Assembly (NCBI GenBank): GCA_030549335.1
Contig: CM060184.1
Span: 43,923,909-43,987,908, forward strand
Direction of reading: 5' to 3'
DNA from: Pontederia crassipes
Lineage: Eukaryota > Streptophyta > Magnoliopsida > Commelinales > Pontederiaceae
Length of the DNA: 64,000 nt
The notes beneath the pieces were generated by a model. It had not been told where the DNA came from and did not search any database. It saw only the letters and a list, made by a program, of their open reading frames with translations. The translations under genes and the position numbers were made by a program. This document shows positions 1 through 13,289 of the stretch, piece by piece (the first letter of the stretch is position 1; each line of letters starts with the position of its first letter).

Positions 1-92
1 TCTTCAACAATTTCATGGTGGTCTAGCATCATATTTCCCATCTTCAACAATTTCATGGTGGTCTAGCATCATATTTCCCATCTTCAACAATT
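1..92. repeat. 40-bp tandem repeat, about 2.3 copies
   Basis: A 40-bp unit beginning TCTTCAACAATTTCATGG is present at 1-40 and again, identical, at 41-80. A third partial and diverged copy starts at 81. The array may continue left of the window. It lies upstream of the hAT transposase relic and is probably part of that element's internal non-coding DNA. Confidence 0.85.
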
Positions 93-717
93 CCCTGGCG
101 GCTGCATCTTTGCTATAGGTAATATTTTATAATCTTTTTATATATTATTTTTTTCTACTATACGACATGTATATTTATTTCCTCTAATATTTTCCTTCCT
201 GTATGGCTATTCCCTATTCGAACTTAGTTTGTTATTTTTTTACTTCTCTATTATGTTATTATTCTTTGCAAAAATAATTTGCTTAAAAATGAATCATTTG
301 TGTTCATACTTGTTTCCACTTTTCAGATGGACAACATTTTTTTTCAAAATTTTTATTTAGTTTATTTTAAATGATAATAAATGATACGGTGTAATTGGAT
401 AATTATCTTATTATATGCATTATTGATTTTGAATTAGTTCAATAAATCATATGACTTTATTTTTTAATTATTTTCTTAATCGAATACATAAAATTAGATG
501 TGAAGCATATTGAGTTGTGTATTAAGTAATGATAATTAATATGATTTTTTGCAGAATTTCAACTAATCGAGCACAAAATTAAGGGTTATCCTTGTGCAAG
601 ATTTTCTTTTGGTTTTGAAGGTGTGCAATATAAAACTTGATAATATTTCTCTTTGATTGAATATCAACTTTTTAAGTTACTTAAGTATTTTACTTATATT
701 TATATTTTTGAAAATAG

Positions 718-3090
718 ATGACAATTGATGCATTATGTAAAACAAAGAATATTGAAAGCTCAAGTTCAATTGATCAATCAAATGCATTTATAGATACTGA
801 TCAATTAAATCATGATAGTAATCCTATTAAATCTCGTAGAATCGACATCAATAACATTTTTTATAACAATTCATTTAAGCGTGATCTTGGTTTGCAAAAA
901 TAAATATGGGAGTATCCTATTAATATACGAGATGAAATTCGAAGAGCTTATATTGCAGCAGGTCCATATTAGTGTATTCTTTCAAAATATCCAAAATCTA
1001 GAGAAAAGCATCAAAGAAGTTTCCAATCACATTGATTTGAATAATTTTCATCATGATTGGAATATTCACCATATAACGATGCAACATTTTGTCTTCCATA
1101 TTTTTTTTATTTCATAAGCAAAATGAGCTTTCTAGCTCAAATGCATTCTTATGGTTTTCAAAATTGGAAAAAGATGAAAGATGGTAAAAATTGTGCATTT
1201 ATAGCTCATATATGAAAAGATCATACTTCGCCTCATCGAAATGATTAATCTTCACACATTTAGAATAAATTAGAGCAGTATACATCTCAGCAAATTATGG
1301 AGAATAGGATTCGCTTAAAAACTTCAATTGATGCATTAAATGGCTTGCATTTCAAGGATGTGCTTTTCAAGGAAATGATGAAATCAAAACATCACAAAGA
1401 CTTGGGAATTTTCGTGAATTATTGTATTTGTTGGGTTCTTACAATGATGAAGTAAGAAAATGTCTAAATAAAGCTCCACAAAATGCTTTTACACTTCACC
1501 ACAAATACAAAAGGAAATTTTGCAAGTTATCTCAACAAAAATAAAAAAATATGATCCGTGAAGAAATTGGTGATGCGAAATTTTGTATTATGATTGATGA
1601 AACTCAAGATGAGTAAAAAAAGAGCAAATGTTTATTGTTTTAAGATTTGTTGATTAGAAAGGGTGTGTAAAAGAATGCTTTTTCGACCTTGTTCATGTTA
1701 AATATACTGCTGCAATGACATTAAAACACAAAAATTTTATGGTACTATCAAATCACAATCTTAATATTCAAAATATTAGAGGTCAAGGTTATGATGGTGT
1801 AAGTAATATGAGGGGAGAATGGAATGGACTACAAGTGTTAGTTTTAAGTGCATGTCCTTATGCTTATTATGTTTATTGTATGGCACACTGATTACATTAG
1901 CGTTAGTCGCAACTTCGAAAGATGTGATCCCTATCCATCATTTCTTTAATAAGTTAAATTTAATTGTCAACATTGCTTGTGCTTCAAGTAAACGTATGGA
2001 TAAATTGAAAGACGCACATGCTGCAAATATTGCTCATTTACTTGCTAACAATGAGTTTCAAACTAGAAAAGTACATAATCAAATTGGTACTTTACAAAAT
2101 TCCGAAGATACAAGATGGAGTTCACATTTAAAATCAGTTTTGAGCTTAATTAAGTATTTCAGTGCAACGTGCCAAGTTTTGTTGAATATTATTGATGATG
2201 GTGCCACTTCAGCTCAACGTCCATATGCAGATGCAGCATATGAGACATTGACCACTTTTGAGTTTGTTTTCATTTTATATCTTATGAAAAAAATTCTTAC
2301 CATCTCTGATTCATTATGTCAAACTCTACAAAATCAATCTCAAGATATTTTAAATGCAATGGATGTTGTTTCATCTACGAAATTGAGAATTCAAAAGTTA
2401 AGAGATTATCGATATGATACCTTAATTATTAAGGTGAAAGACTTTTGTGAAAGAGTTAACACACCTATTCCACAATTAAATGCTCCATATGTTGCTAGAA
2501 GAAGGGCAAGACATCAATCAGATGACATAACATTAGAACATCATCATAGAATTGATATTTTTAATGATGTGATCGACTTTCAGTTGCAAGAATTGAACAG
2601 TAAATTTAATGATTACACTGTAGAATTATTAACTCTTAATTCAAATCTTGATCCAAGAGAGATGCACTTGTCATTGAGAATTGATGATACTTATCGTACA
2701 GAAATTTTATCTGAAAGATTTTTTTGAATTTGAGATGTCACAACTGAGGATGCAAATTAAGCATGTTGATCATGTTAGACAACTTTCTGGATTTGAATAA
2801 TTATCAAATATAACTTATCTTAGTCAATGGTTGGTAAAAACAAGAAAATCACAAATTTATCCTCTTATATATCGAATAGTGACTTTTATTTTAACTCTTT
2901 CAGTTTCTACAGCTACTAGTCCTTTTCGGCAATGAATATAATAAAAAACAAGCTTCACAATAAGATTGAAGATGAATTTCTTTCTAATTGTTTGATGATT
3001 TATATCGAGAAAGAAATTGCAGAAAAATTTAGTATTGATTCACTTATAGATGATTTTTGTAATTTAAAAGAGCGTATGGCTCTTTTTTGA
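718..3090 (+). pseudogene. hAT transposase relic (plant ZMYM1-like, TTF-type finger + DUF4371 + hAT dimerisation)
   Basis: Reading across frames recovers the order of a plant hAT-family transposase of the 'zinc finger MYM-type 1-like' class. A TTF-finger start lies at about 845-1000 (motifs RDLGLQK, INIRDEIRRAY). A DUF4371-like core lies at about 1560-1800 (CIMIDETQDE, GQGYDG, NMRGEWNGLQ). A 302-codon open stretch at 1819-2727 follows. The C-terminal dimerisation part starts with VSTATS near 2910 and ends in an open 53-codon segment at 2932-3090 (NKLHNKIEDEF, EKEIAEKFSI). Several in-frame stops (for example near 902, 1615 and 1650) and frameshifts (near 1870 and 2925) kill the gene. The family is known to cut and paste DNA with 8-bp target duplications. 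The left terminus is outside the window. Confidence 0.8.
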
Positions 3091-3177
3091 CATGACAAAT
3101 GTATAATAAAATTAGATTTATTAATAAAGTTATCTTTGTTTTATGAGTTAAGATATTGGTCCCCTTTTGTATTTTCT

Positions 3178-3193
3178 CCTAGCTCCATCCCTG
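3178..3193. repeat. Probable right terminal inverted repeat of the hAT element
   Basis: CCTAGCTCCATCCCTG lies 88 bp after the transposase stop. It resembles the CCTAGCTCC...CTG ends that close many plant hAT elements of this class. The matching left end is not in the window, so the terminus and its target duplication cannot be verified here. Confidence 0.4.
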
Positions 3194-3229
3194 CATAAAA
3201 CTAATCTAGCAATTCAAATATTCACCAGA

Positions 3230-3905
3230 AACTTAGGGGGCCATTTGGAAACTGTTTTAAGTCAATAGTTGAATTGAGAGATTAGTTCGAGGTGTATTTG
3301 GATGGCGTGAAATTTAATGATGTGGAATAAGATAATTGATGTGATAGGAAAAAGTATATGTGATGGGTTAATTTTATTAGGTGTTTGAATTAAAAATATG
3401 TATTATATATAGGTTTAAAATTTGTTAACAAATAAAAAAATATATATTAAAAAATTATGCCAAAATTTTTGTTAAAAAATATATTATTTAAATATAAAAA
3501 CAATTTTAAAATATTATTTTTTAAAAAGAAATGATAAATAATATTATATTAATCTTTCATCATTAATATTTTATATGTAATAAATTATTTTATATAGGAA
3601 AAATAAAGAAAAAAATGATAAAAAAAAGAAAAAGTTGAAAAGAAAAAAAAGAAACATCAAATAAATAAATATAAAGCAAAAAAAATGATAATAATCTAGA
3701 ATCAAGGTCACGTGACCCTAATTCTAAAAAAAAAAATTGGTTTTACCTCGAGAACCATGCCCCCTTATGTGTTTGAAAAATTAGTTAGAATTAGAAGGCT
3801 GCTTTCAATTAGTTCCACTAGCTAAATACCTCATAATGATTCCATTTCCAAACGTAACTAATAAAAGAATTCAATCCCACACTTTTTTTTGTGACGTGGG
3901 GAGGG
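3230..3905. mobile_element. Possible degenerate MITE-like element
   Basis: An AT-rich stretch of about 0.67 kb opens with GGGGGCCATTTGGAAACTG and closes with ATTCCATTTCCAAACGTAAC. These ends are only loosely inverted to each other. No open frame is seen inside. The end sequences recall MITEs that begin near 'CCATTTGG', but no clear target duplication was found, so this is a weak call. Confidence 0.25.
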
Positions 3906-4740
3906 GATTAGTTGCAATCTTGTTTTCAATTTTGAAATTAAATGCTTAGTAATGAGCATGTTTTATATTTTGGAAGAGGACAAAACAATATCATATCTAT
4001 ATTCCTTTAGTACACATTCGTCCATCTATAAGTCGACAATAATAACACCTTTCAAAAGATCCAAGAGAGTTTATATGCAAATCCATTTTCTTTTATTTAT
4101 TTCCAAAATTAATAATGAAGTTTTCTAATGCATTTGTATATTAACTGTATAATTTAACATCCTAATATATGAAATAATCATATAATAGTATACGAGTTTT
4201 ATGTATCTAGGATTATTAGTTTTTTTAGTGTTGCTCATTTATTATATTTCTTATTTAAACCCTATGTTAAACAAAATAGAGTTTATAGATAAGCTTTTAT
4301 CCTTAAAAATGCTCACAAAGAGCATATTACGACATCTATTTTTCCTTTGATTGTGATATAAAAAAAATTGAAAAGGTAAAAACGCTTCTTCCCATAATGA
4401 ATTTTTTTTTTTGGTACGAAAATGATATTTCCACGATCAAAGTAAAGTCGGACCTATTAGCACTCAGTTGAACCACCTCAATGAAGTTTGATTATAATGA
4501 ATATATTTTTATTATCAAAACTATTAGTGTTCTTAAATACTTCTTTATATCATTAGACAAACATCGGATAATTAATGCGACGCAATGAAATAGAATAATA
4601 AGTGGAAATGTTTTATTATGAAATAATTCAGTTTTGATCTTTATTTTTCATAAAGAAATTTCTATACTGATAATGATTATTAAGAAAATAGATTCGACAT
4701 TTTAGAAAAAGAGAAAGATGAAAATAATTACAGAAATTTT
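3906..4740. other. AT-rich spacer, no gene seen
   Basis: No open frame with coding character, no splice-delimited exons and no clear repeats were seen. The stretch separates transposon relics on the left from the higher-GC unassigned stretch on the right. Confidence 0.5.
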
Positions 4741-5347
4741 GGCGTAGAAGATCTTGCACATCAATTGCGCATGAGAAACTGAGCTTGGGGCATCATATCA
4801 AATTGCATCGGCACTTCGGACCACATTAAGTAGTCAGGATTCAGAAAAACAGGCGTCTGGTTGAAAGACAAAAAAAAAAAGTTCATGGCCTGCACACAGA
4901 TGCGCATCAGTGAAGGAAGAAGGATGAGAACTGAAAAATTAACAACTCCAGATCCCTTCCAAGAAAGCATGCATAATTGAGCTGGAAGGCTCACTCTGAG
5001 CAAGACAGCATTCTACAGGCAACTTCAATGGACAGGACAGTGAAGGGACTGGATGGATTGGTTCACAGGGGAGACAAGGAAAGCAGAAAGGGCAACCACC
5101 AAATCTCAAAAATTCAAGTGCTCAAGGACAAGGAGACTAATCCTCTAATCTCTTTTGGACGGCTGAAATCTTCGGGTTTAGCCAAACACGATAGCTTAAG
5201 ACTGTGACAGCACCAGCCTGATGCTTTCTCTTCCATGTCCACGAAGAGTGCATTCCCCCGAATGCAACCATGGATGCCCGACCCCTACAAGAACGAAAGC
5301 TAAGCATCCAACGATGCCTTGGGGGCCAGGACAAAAGTGCTGCTGCT

Positions 5348-5422
<75 letters not shown>

Positions 5423-6300
5423 AAGCAGGGAGTGGCCCATGGTGGTCTGAATGTTCTCGTGCCACTTCTGAAGCTTGCCGTCTTTGTCATATGAGAGGGG
5501 GATTGAATCTATGTGCAAAATCTAAGGCCCTCAGCTGGATGTTGTCCTTATGCCCTTCTCTTCCCTGCCATCAATTCAACCTGGATGTTGTATGCAGAGT
5601 GCTGTGCTGTCTCGGCATAAAGACTCTTTTGGTGCTGACTGCTTTCCAGGGCAAACTTTATCCATGGCACATGGCATGTCTAGTGTTAGAAAGATGGAAT
5701 TTACAAGATCATGTAATTTAATGCCAAAAAAGATGGAACTCTTGCATCTAATTTCCTTTAAGCTTGATATATTTCAATGATTTAACGAGACCGACGTACT
5801 GCAAGATAGGTTTTGGACGGTACAAGAGCTAAGAAATGGGATTCTTGGCCTTTGATGAAAAGGACAATAAAAGGAAGTCAAAAGATAACAACAAATGGAG
5901 GAGCACTAGAGGATTCTGTTAAGTAAAAACCCTTGTTTTGTTTTTCCCAAAGAATTTAGGCATAACCATAATCACATTAGTTCAAGAGTTCTGTGAAACG
6001 GAACAGTCGAACATGGTTTATACCCAAACAGATCGAAAAATTTACCAAGACGAACAATCTTTCAATGCCTTGTCAATCACCTAAACATTTATCATAACCG
6101 AAAGTTGAAACTGGAGGTGCATAGAAGAACAATCTCCCTGGCACGATTAGAAGTTAAAAAAGAATAATTTTAACGACTGAACAAGGATTTCTATCTTTAA
6201 TTTGATTGTTTACCGAATTCAGGTAAAAACTTTCTTTTTCATAAACTATGGTCAGCATTCCATTATCCCTGGCACAAATATCTTGTTATAAAAAGACAAT
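4741..6300. other. Unassigned stretch of higher GC downstream of the CCCH gene
   Basis: From about 4741 to 5720 base composition rises compared with both sides, and the sequence is not recognisably transposon-derived. Open frames on both strands here (up to 166 codons on plus, 117 on minus) run through the microsatellite at 5349-5418 and encode only low-complexity Leu/Ser or Arg/Glu tracts there, so I do not call them genes. The part nearest 6300-6560 is probably the 3'UTR and terminator region of the minus-strand CCCH gene. A non-coding transcript or an old gene fragment is possible but unsupported. Confidence 0.35.
5349..5418. repeat. Compound microsatellite (CT)20(AT)15
   Basis: Twenty uninterrupted CT units at 5349-5388 run straight into fifteen AT units at 5389-5418, preceded by three TGC units. 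It is the only long perfect dinucleotide tract in the gene-side DNA of this window. Confidence 0.95.
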
Positions 6301-6565
6301 TAACCACTAGGGGCCTCAATAATTACTCCCTAAACTTTGTTATGGTATATTTCCCACTTTCTAGCCAATCACAGATTTCTTTTTTCTTCCATGATCACCC
6401 GCAGTAAGTATGACTGTTCTGATAACCTGTATATCAACTGTGCGAACTTTTTTGACTAAGCTGAACCTCCCTCTGTTGGCAGGAGGTCATGGAGAATCGG
6501 AAAAATGAAATGAAACTTGTGTATCTTCTTGTAATAGCTCTAATTGCAGTAGTGTAACACTATCA

Positions 6566-9147
6566 TTAAATATTTGTATTACTCCCTTTGGTTCCGGAGA
6601 TGCTATTTCCTATCTGAGGAGATGCAAAAGGACTGTCTGGAAGCTCAACATGGTCACTGCAAACAAAAATAAGTACTGTATAAGCTTAAGAGAACACCAA
6701 CCAACCATAAAAGTAAAATTTCAAGATATAAAATCTGGAGCCATGTTTGTCAAATATCTGGACTACACAAAGTCAACAATCTAAAAGCAAATAATACATG
6801 GGAAAAAAGGCACTTATAAGATTGTCTCAAATTGCTTACCTATGTTGGTGACTGTGATTGTTACTTCCCCGCATCCCCACAATATCACTTTTAGAGTCAT
6901 TATTTGAAAGTGCCAAAAGCTTATTAAAATCATCTGTAATTGAGAGCTACAAATTTAAGCACAAACAAGCAAGGGAAGGATCAATAAGTACCTAAGTTAC
7001 ATACCTTCTGGAAATTTCAGGTTATCAGTTACAATGTTGAGATAGGGCGGTGATGTTTTTTGCTTTGGGATTAACTGTAAGTCAAATAAACGCCTCCTCT
7101 CAAGTTCAATTGCAAGATCAAGATCATCTATCAGCTGCCTTTTCATGAATGTTGAATTATCATTCATGTTGAGCACTGCGTACCAACAGAAAAACTCCAT
7201 GTAAGTAAGAGACATGTTTATAATAGAATGAAACAGAAAACATAGCAAAATAAGGAAAATAACTAACTTGTATTGGGATTCTGATCCATTTCAAGATACT
7301 GAGAAGGGTAAAAGACTGGAGACTCATCATTCTCTACATATTTTCTGCAGAAAAGATTCCTTGAGAAAATTAGAAAGTACAATTTGGTAACTATTGAAAT
7401 CAAATTTTTGGACCTCACAAAAGGAATTTGACCATGTAAATTTTTTAACAAAAACTGTAGAGTTAATAGTAATCTCTTATGACACAAATATTAATGGATC
7501 CATGAAAGTTTTGTATAAATTGTAGCCAAGAGTGCAAGGGGAAACGAATAAAGACAAACATATAAAACAAGCAAGTCTTAAATAAAATAAATTACTTCAT
7601 CACACACCACAACAAAAAAGAAAATAATCAAGAATAAAGAGAATGTCTTTACTTCTCTGTGAGCTTTGACTTCTCCTTATAAGGCTTTACTAGAACACGT
7701 GCGCCACAAATGTAATGAGGATGTCCCATAGACAATATAAGTTTCACTGTCTCTGGATAAAGAAAGCTCACAAATCCAAACATGCGTTTCTCTTGTCTTG
7801 GAATCCTCACATCATGAACAGGACCATACTGACTGTTAATTGCACGCATATGTAATATCAATAATCTGAAGACTAGCCATAAATTTTCTTTGAAAGAAGA
7901 TGCTAAATTGCTAATGACAAAAGAGTGAAAAAAACTAGTGCTCACTTGAAGTAGTTGTAAACATCATCCTCCATAAACGTGCTTTCCGCAGGGAAAGTAA
8001 GATATATCTGATGAGAGCTAGCACGCATATACCCCTGATCAGTTCTCTCATTTCTGTAATCCATAAATTTTGGAGCATCTTCTACAAGCACAACGGAATG
8101 CTGCCCATGTGGTCTGCATTCAAGGCACAATAGTTTCAATTTAGTTTGACTAAAAAAGAAGTAGCATCTTCAAGAGATTAGATGAATCATGTATTGGTTT
8201 TCTGACAAATACCTATCTATAAGCAGAAGACTGTTATATTTGGCAAGTAATCTTGTCAAGCTGAAACCAGATTTCCCATGTCTTTGACTTTCCGTAAGAT
8301 ATCCGTCAGCCTGAAGCACCTTTCCGTACCTCTCTAGATACATCATAGGCAAGGAAGCTATAGAAACAGGCATACCTTTCTTTGACTTCAACAGCTCTAT
8401 TATCTCTATTTCCAACTTCTCAAGTGAACCAGGTGAAAAAGGAATGTCATCACTACAAAGATCATTCGCATAAGAATTACACACGTTCAAGAAGCCATCA
8501 TTGATCTCCTGTCCATGGAAGAACCGACAGTTGACACCGTGCTTACAGAAGCCCTTATAGTAATAGTGGCAAGCTTTAGTTGGCGAGTCCATCCACCCAG
8601 GATGAGATCTTGAGTTAGTCCTAGAACCAAATTCTCCAGGGAATGGGGCTTCCTGGAAGTAGCAATTGTTGGTAAAGCCAGGACCCATGGCATTTAAAGA
8701 ACTCAATTGTTCTTCCAAAGTGGAGTAATCAGCTTGTTTATGAAGCCCTCCAATCAAATCAACATATGAAGAAGGTGAGAAGTCTAGATTATGGCGTAGT
8801 GGTATCTGATCAGATGCAGGAGGAGGATCCCAAAATGGAGCAGGAACACGAAAGCTCAATGGTGAAGATAAAGGTCGCGAGATAGTTGGAGAAAAAGGCA
8901 TATTTTGGACTCGGTGATCGCGTACTTGTGGAATGGGAGTAGAAAAGTTTGCCTTTGGAGATGATGCAAGATAATACTTGGCTTCATCAACCAGAGAAAG
9001 GATTTGTTTGTCGCTCCAAAACGCACATTCCATAATTTCTTGGTTGGTATGCTTCAAAAGAAGATATCCAATAATCTTTGTGGCATTCTTGGGTTCTAGC
9101 TTCTGAATTCTATTAAGTAAAATCCTAGTGGAATCTGTGACTTCCAT
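6566..9147 (-). CDS. CCCH zinc-finger and RRM RNA-binding protein (plant C3H46/53/55-like)
   Basis: Seven coding exons join in frame with GT-AG introns: 9147-8213, 8113-7946, 7832-7653, 7344-7268, 7175-7005, 6933-6840 and 6656-6566, giving 571 residues. In order the protein has an N-terminal helical block (about 1-62, beginning [10 protein letters not shown]) typical of this plant family. A C-x7-C-x5-C-x3-H finger follows (C193, C201, C207, H211). A conserved LOTUS/OST-HTH-like segment comes next (about 241-311, motif MPVSIASLP). An RRM (about 347-425, RNP1-like RMFGFVSF) is followed by a charged helical tail with RRRLFDLQL. The family is thought to bind RNA; its targets are not known from sequence. 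Every splice phase closes without a stop, so the gene looks intact. The ATG at 9147 is the first one preceding the conserved N-terminus. The exon model is manual and unconfirmed by transcripts. Confidence 0.88.
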
Positions 9148-10187
9148 CTTCCAACTCTTGTTGCTACATCAATCATATAAGAAGAAAATATAAGCCAACT
9201 GATTTCCTTAACAATTGAGAACTGGATGAAAAACAGCCACAGAAAGGAACAAAGACGCTAGATGTCAGAAAAAGGTACTGAAAGCTTCAAAAAACATGAA
9301 ACGTCATATGAGCTCATAAACATTGAAGAATCAGCATCCGGATGGACAACTAGAGAAGACAGGCAAGTTACACTAACATCACCATTAAAAGGAATGATAG
9401 TTAAACAATAACAAGGCGAGAAAGTTACAACTATTCTTTTGGGCCTCTTTTGCAGCCACACACAACTTGGAGATCATAAATAGAACCAGTCTGAATCTCA
9501 AGAATGCAGCAAGCAGCTTTTTGGCCTTCAAAGAAAAAGCTGAAAGCCAGCCTGTTGGCAGTCAAAAAGTTTTTAAAAAAAGGGGAACTCACTGACAGCA
9601 AAGCGAAAAATCAGAACCTTAGAAATTACTGTTACAAATAGCTTAAATTTAAACAAAAGAAAAGGAAACTTCAACTTATTTTGATACGCAAAGCAGAAGA
9701 CTTGTCAGATAGTGCCAAAAATCTCGCATATGACATGACATTACCGTACGAGCTCAACAATCTCTACGACGGATTCATCAAGAAACGAGCATTCTTGTTA
9801 CACCAGTGACCATAGCAAGGAATGAACAATAACAGAGGGCTGCCCAAGTAAAAGCAAATCAAGAAACCAAAAAAAATAAATGAAATGATCCCCTTTTCGT
9901 AACCCAACTATCAAGAAAACATGAGAATTTCTTAACGCAGAGAAAAACCATCAAGAACACAGGGAAAGAACCGATTTGCCTCGTTGCAGCCAACACATAA
10001 AAGACCCGTTTTTTAATCCATAAAATTTCACGTTTGACAATGGAAAAATCTCAAAGATGAGCCCTTTACCGAAGTCGGCAACACGAAACGCAGCAGTTTA
10101 TTCAATCGACTGATGAAATGTTGCTTGCTAAGAGAGGAAAAAAGAACAGCAAATAAACAAGAACACAAGCATGAAGCGGCGCTTACT
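9148..10187 (-). other. 5'UTR and probable 1-kb leader intron of the CCCH gene
   Basis: A GTAAGC donor lies at 10186-10181 (minus) and acceptor-like sequence (ATTGATGTAG) sits just upstream of the ATG at 9147. The DNA between them has no coding exon of its own and is AT-rich with T-rich runs on the minus strand. Long 5'UTR introns are common in plant RNA-binding protein genes. The short open frames inside are not convincing. Confidence 0.5.
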
Positions 10188-10420
10188 CTACCATAAGATG
10201 CCAAGGCCACGCTCTCTAGTACTTATCACCAGCAGTACTGTTCGGCATATTAAAGCGAGAGCAACCCGGACAGACAGAGGAGGGGGAGATGGGATGAGAT
10301 GAGAGATTTGAAATAAGGCTGGATGGATGGCTTCCACCCTGTGTCTTAAACAAAGGATAAGAAAACTAATGCCGCAGCCCCGGCGCCGCATTACAAAGCA
10401 AAATATATATTATTAATATC
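10188..10420 (-). promoter_or_regulatory. Promoter and first non-coding exon of the CCCH gene
   Basis: Reading the minus strand, a TATA-like AATATATATTTTGC lies near 10412-10398. It is followed by a GC-rich patch and then pyrimidine-rich leader DNA (CCCATCTCCCCCTCCTCTGT near 10300-10270), as expected of a plant 5'UTR. The leader ends at the GTAAGC donor at 10186. Start-site position is inferred only. Confidence 0.5.
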
Positions 10421-11340
10421 TAGATGACAAAAGCAATTGATTGCAATCTTGCAAAAAAATATGAACCCATATCGATTTCTGCTCTCCCATAAAAGGACAC
10501 TTTTTTCTTTTGCACTTGTGTTGTGATGTGGTGCACGGTGCAGGAGGCGTTACAGGCTGTAAAATTTCTCTAAATCATATCACTGTTTTTTTTTTATCGA
10601 ATAAAAGACTTAACGTGAACTGACTAATCCCCCCCTTGAGATTCCTCGGAGCGATGCAAAAGAAGGAAGCAGTTTTGATTGCATTTAGCACCTACAAATC
10701 ATGCAGTAGATATGATGACAAATTTACAAGCTGCAGAGTATTTGCTATTACATAAACATTTTTTTCCTGTTCTTTGTTTTTTTCACTCGACAGTTCTTGG
10801 AAAACAGTGCTACTTATTTATAGTGGAAACAAAGACTTGGTTAACTGACAGCAGAGGGTGGCACAGTGCATGTTCCACACTTGCAACTTGTCCCTCCCTC
10901 TCAAATATATATGATATGACAAAAGACTATTACTACCATCATTTCGAAAAGCATTATTATCTTTTTTTATATCAATAATAAATATCTTTATTCTTATCTA
11001 ATAAAGTAGAATAATAATAATAATAATATTTTTTTTAAAAAATGTCAATAATCTCATCCATAAAAAAATCATGAAAAAAGGAAATAAATAATCTATATAT
11101 GGTAGTACGTGATGTTTTCTTATAAAAGCTTGTGTATATTTATTATAATTATATTATTAGGCATCATTATTATTATTCTACAAAATATCATTACCACTCC
11201 ATGAATATTCTTATTTTTATAAAATAAAATAGGTATTATTATATATGTAGTATATGCTACAACGATCAAATGATCGGAAGCATTTCGTGTTGTATGCATA
11301 TTCATGGAAGTGAGGGGTATTTTGGTCATTTGATTCACAG
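10421..11340. other. Spacer, no gene seen
   Basis: This is an AT-rich intergenic stretch with short AAT repeats near 11010-11030 and no supported open frame. It holds the far upstream region of the CCCH gene. Confidence 0.5.
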
Positions 11341-11620
11341 TGACCACCACAATGTTGGGATGTGAACGGTTCGGTTGCCTGGGTCGTGAGAAGATGCGCC
11401 AGTTATTTTATTGACGGAAATTTGAGAAAAAGGAAACTTAAAAACTGAGGAGCGGAGTGGGGGCTGTAAAACAGGATGCTCTCTGCTCTGACCAACAAAT
11501 TAGTGCCACGTGGTTGGTAAATATAGAAGTCACGTGCATCGCGTGACCCACCAAGGGCTCAGTGTAACTCTTCTTTTCCCTTTTCTTTTTCTCTCTTCGT
11601 TTTTTTTCCTCGGTACTTTA
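11341..11620 (+). promoter_or_regulatory. Orphan promoter-like patch with G-boxes
   Basis: This stretch is richer in GC than its flanks. It holds a perfect G-box palindrome CCACGTGG at 11506-11513, then AAATATAGAAG (a TATA-like stretch) and a second CACGTG at 11531-11536 inside GTCACGTGCATCGCGTGAC. A long pyrimidine-rich tract follows (TCTTCTTTTCCCTTTTC and onward, 11569-11620), as in plant 5' leaders. G-boxes are bound by bZIP and bHLH factors. No coding exon follows on the plus strand before transposon DNA begins, so if it was a promoter its gene is lost. Confidence 0.35.
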
Positions 11621-12270
11621 TGAAAATCGATTTTTGTAAATTTTCTCATTTGACTATCCAAAAAAAAAAAAAAATTAGTTCCACAGATAAGAAAAGGAAA
11701 AGAAAGGTTTTCGTAATTCACACACACACACCTCTTTGATGACATAATACATGGCATTTTCCTTTTCAAAAAAAATTATAGGTTTAGCAAAATAAATTGG
11801 ATCACAAGATTGTCTTTTTTAATTTCAAAATGGAGAACAAATGCATAAAAAGTTAATATGCTTTATAAAACATTTTAATGCTAAAATTATGACCAAGGTT
11901 TGATGAGTCTCATTCATCCATGTAGAATACAAACTTATGATGCAAAAGCAACTTTCTCATTGAAGTAGAAATAATTATAATTACAATTACTTCTCTTGTA
12001 AAAATAGGTGTTCTTATCATAAATTTTTTTATGAAAATAAATATATAATAAATAATTTCATATCGACCTTATTTTTAAAAGTTTATGCACGATAATTAAA
12101 TAATATTAATCTTATTTGTATATAAATGTGTAACGATTTGAAATTTATCCTAAAAATTAAGAAAAAGGAGAATTTCGTGTTCATTTTTCATACATTATTT
12201 TAATCATTTAACAGTGGTAGATTTGAATATTTTAAGAAAATCATAATTAATAAAAATTTAGTAATAATCA
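11621..12270. other. AT-rich spacer, no gene seen
   Basis: Homopolymer A/T runs and AT-rich DNA lie between the promoter-like patch and the LTR relic. No feature can be supported. Confidence 0.5.
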
Positions 12271-13289
12271 TATAACATCCTTTTTCGAGGTCCAAATTGT
12301 CCAGACTTTGCTACATGACTTAAAAGGCTTATTTGGTTCTAAGCATGTGCAATATTTTAGTTATGAGTTTGAGTCATCATCATTTATGTTTCATTACTTA
12401 CATGAGTTCAAAATGGAAGATTTTCCATTTAGAATATGTAATGATTGTGCATGTCATGATAAGCTATATACTACATGCGATTTATCTATCTTTGTCATAA
12501 TAACAAAATATATGGAAAGCATGCTAGGAACTATATCATAATCCTTTACATGATATCATCATAAAATAATACATACATTCATGAACATACATGGCAAATG
12601 ACTTATCATTGCATTTCTTCTTCATTTCCATGTACGACTTAGGAGTTTTTTATAACTCCAATTTTTAATGATTACTTAACATCTTTCAATCTTTACTTTA
12701 CATTGCTTCATAGTTGTTTTATAACCATTTGGATCTTCTTTTATTCTTCTTTCTTTTCTTTACTATGTGAGATTTTGAAGTGATATTCTTCATCTTTCAT
12801 CTTCATGGCATAACACCATACTCTTGACTTTCATTCAATGCCTTAAGACATGTCTTAAGGAACATACATATGGATTTTATTTCTAATCATCTTTAACAAT
12901 GCACACACTTTTTTTATGAGTGACTTTATTACTTGAGAATCACATATACAAATGTAGGACTTTACTTTGCAGGACTTTTGTTCTTAAAGTACATACATAA
13001 GTAAAGACTTTATTTCTCATCTTTACTTTCTCATCACCTTAACTTTCTTTCTTTGTCATAATACTTTGAAGTTAAACTTCATTTTTATTCATACTTTATC
13101 TTATGACATCTTTGATCTTAACTTAGTTGAAGAATCATGCCACCATCGTCACATTGGCTAGCTAGGTCATATCTTTGGAAACATGCACATTATAATAGTG
13201 AGGGAATCCGTTCCTAATCATCTTTAAAAATATACACTTTTTAATGGTGAACTTTGTTCTCTGAGAATCATATATACAAACACTACAAG

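Noticed and set aside
5137..5721. Open frames of 117 and 166 codons on opposite strands
   Set aside because: They run through the (CT)n(AT)n microsatellite, which has no stops in these phases, and show no recognisable domain or splice structure.
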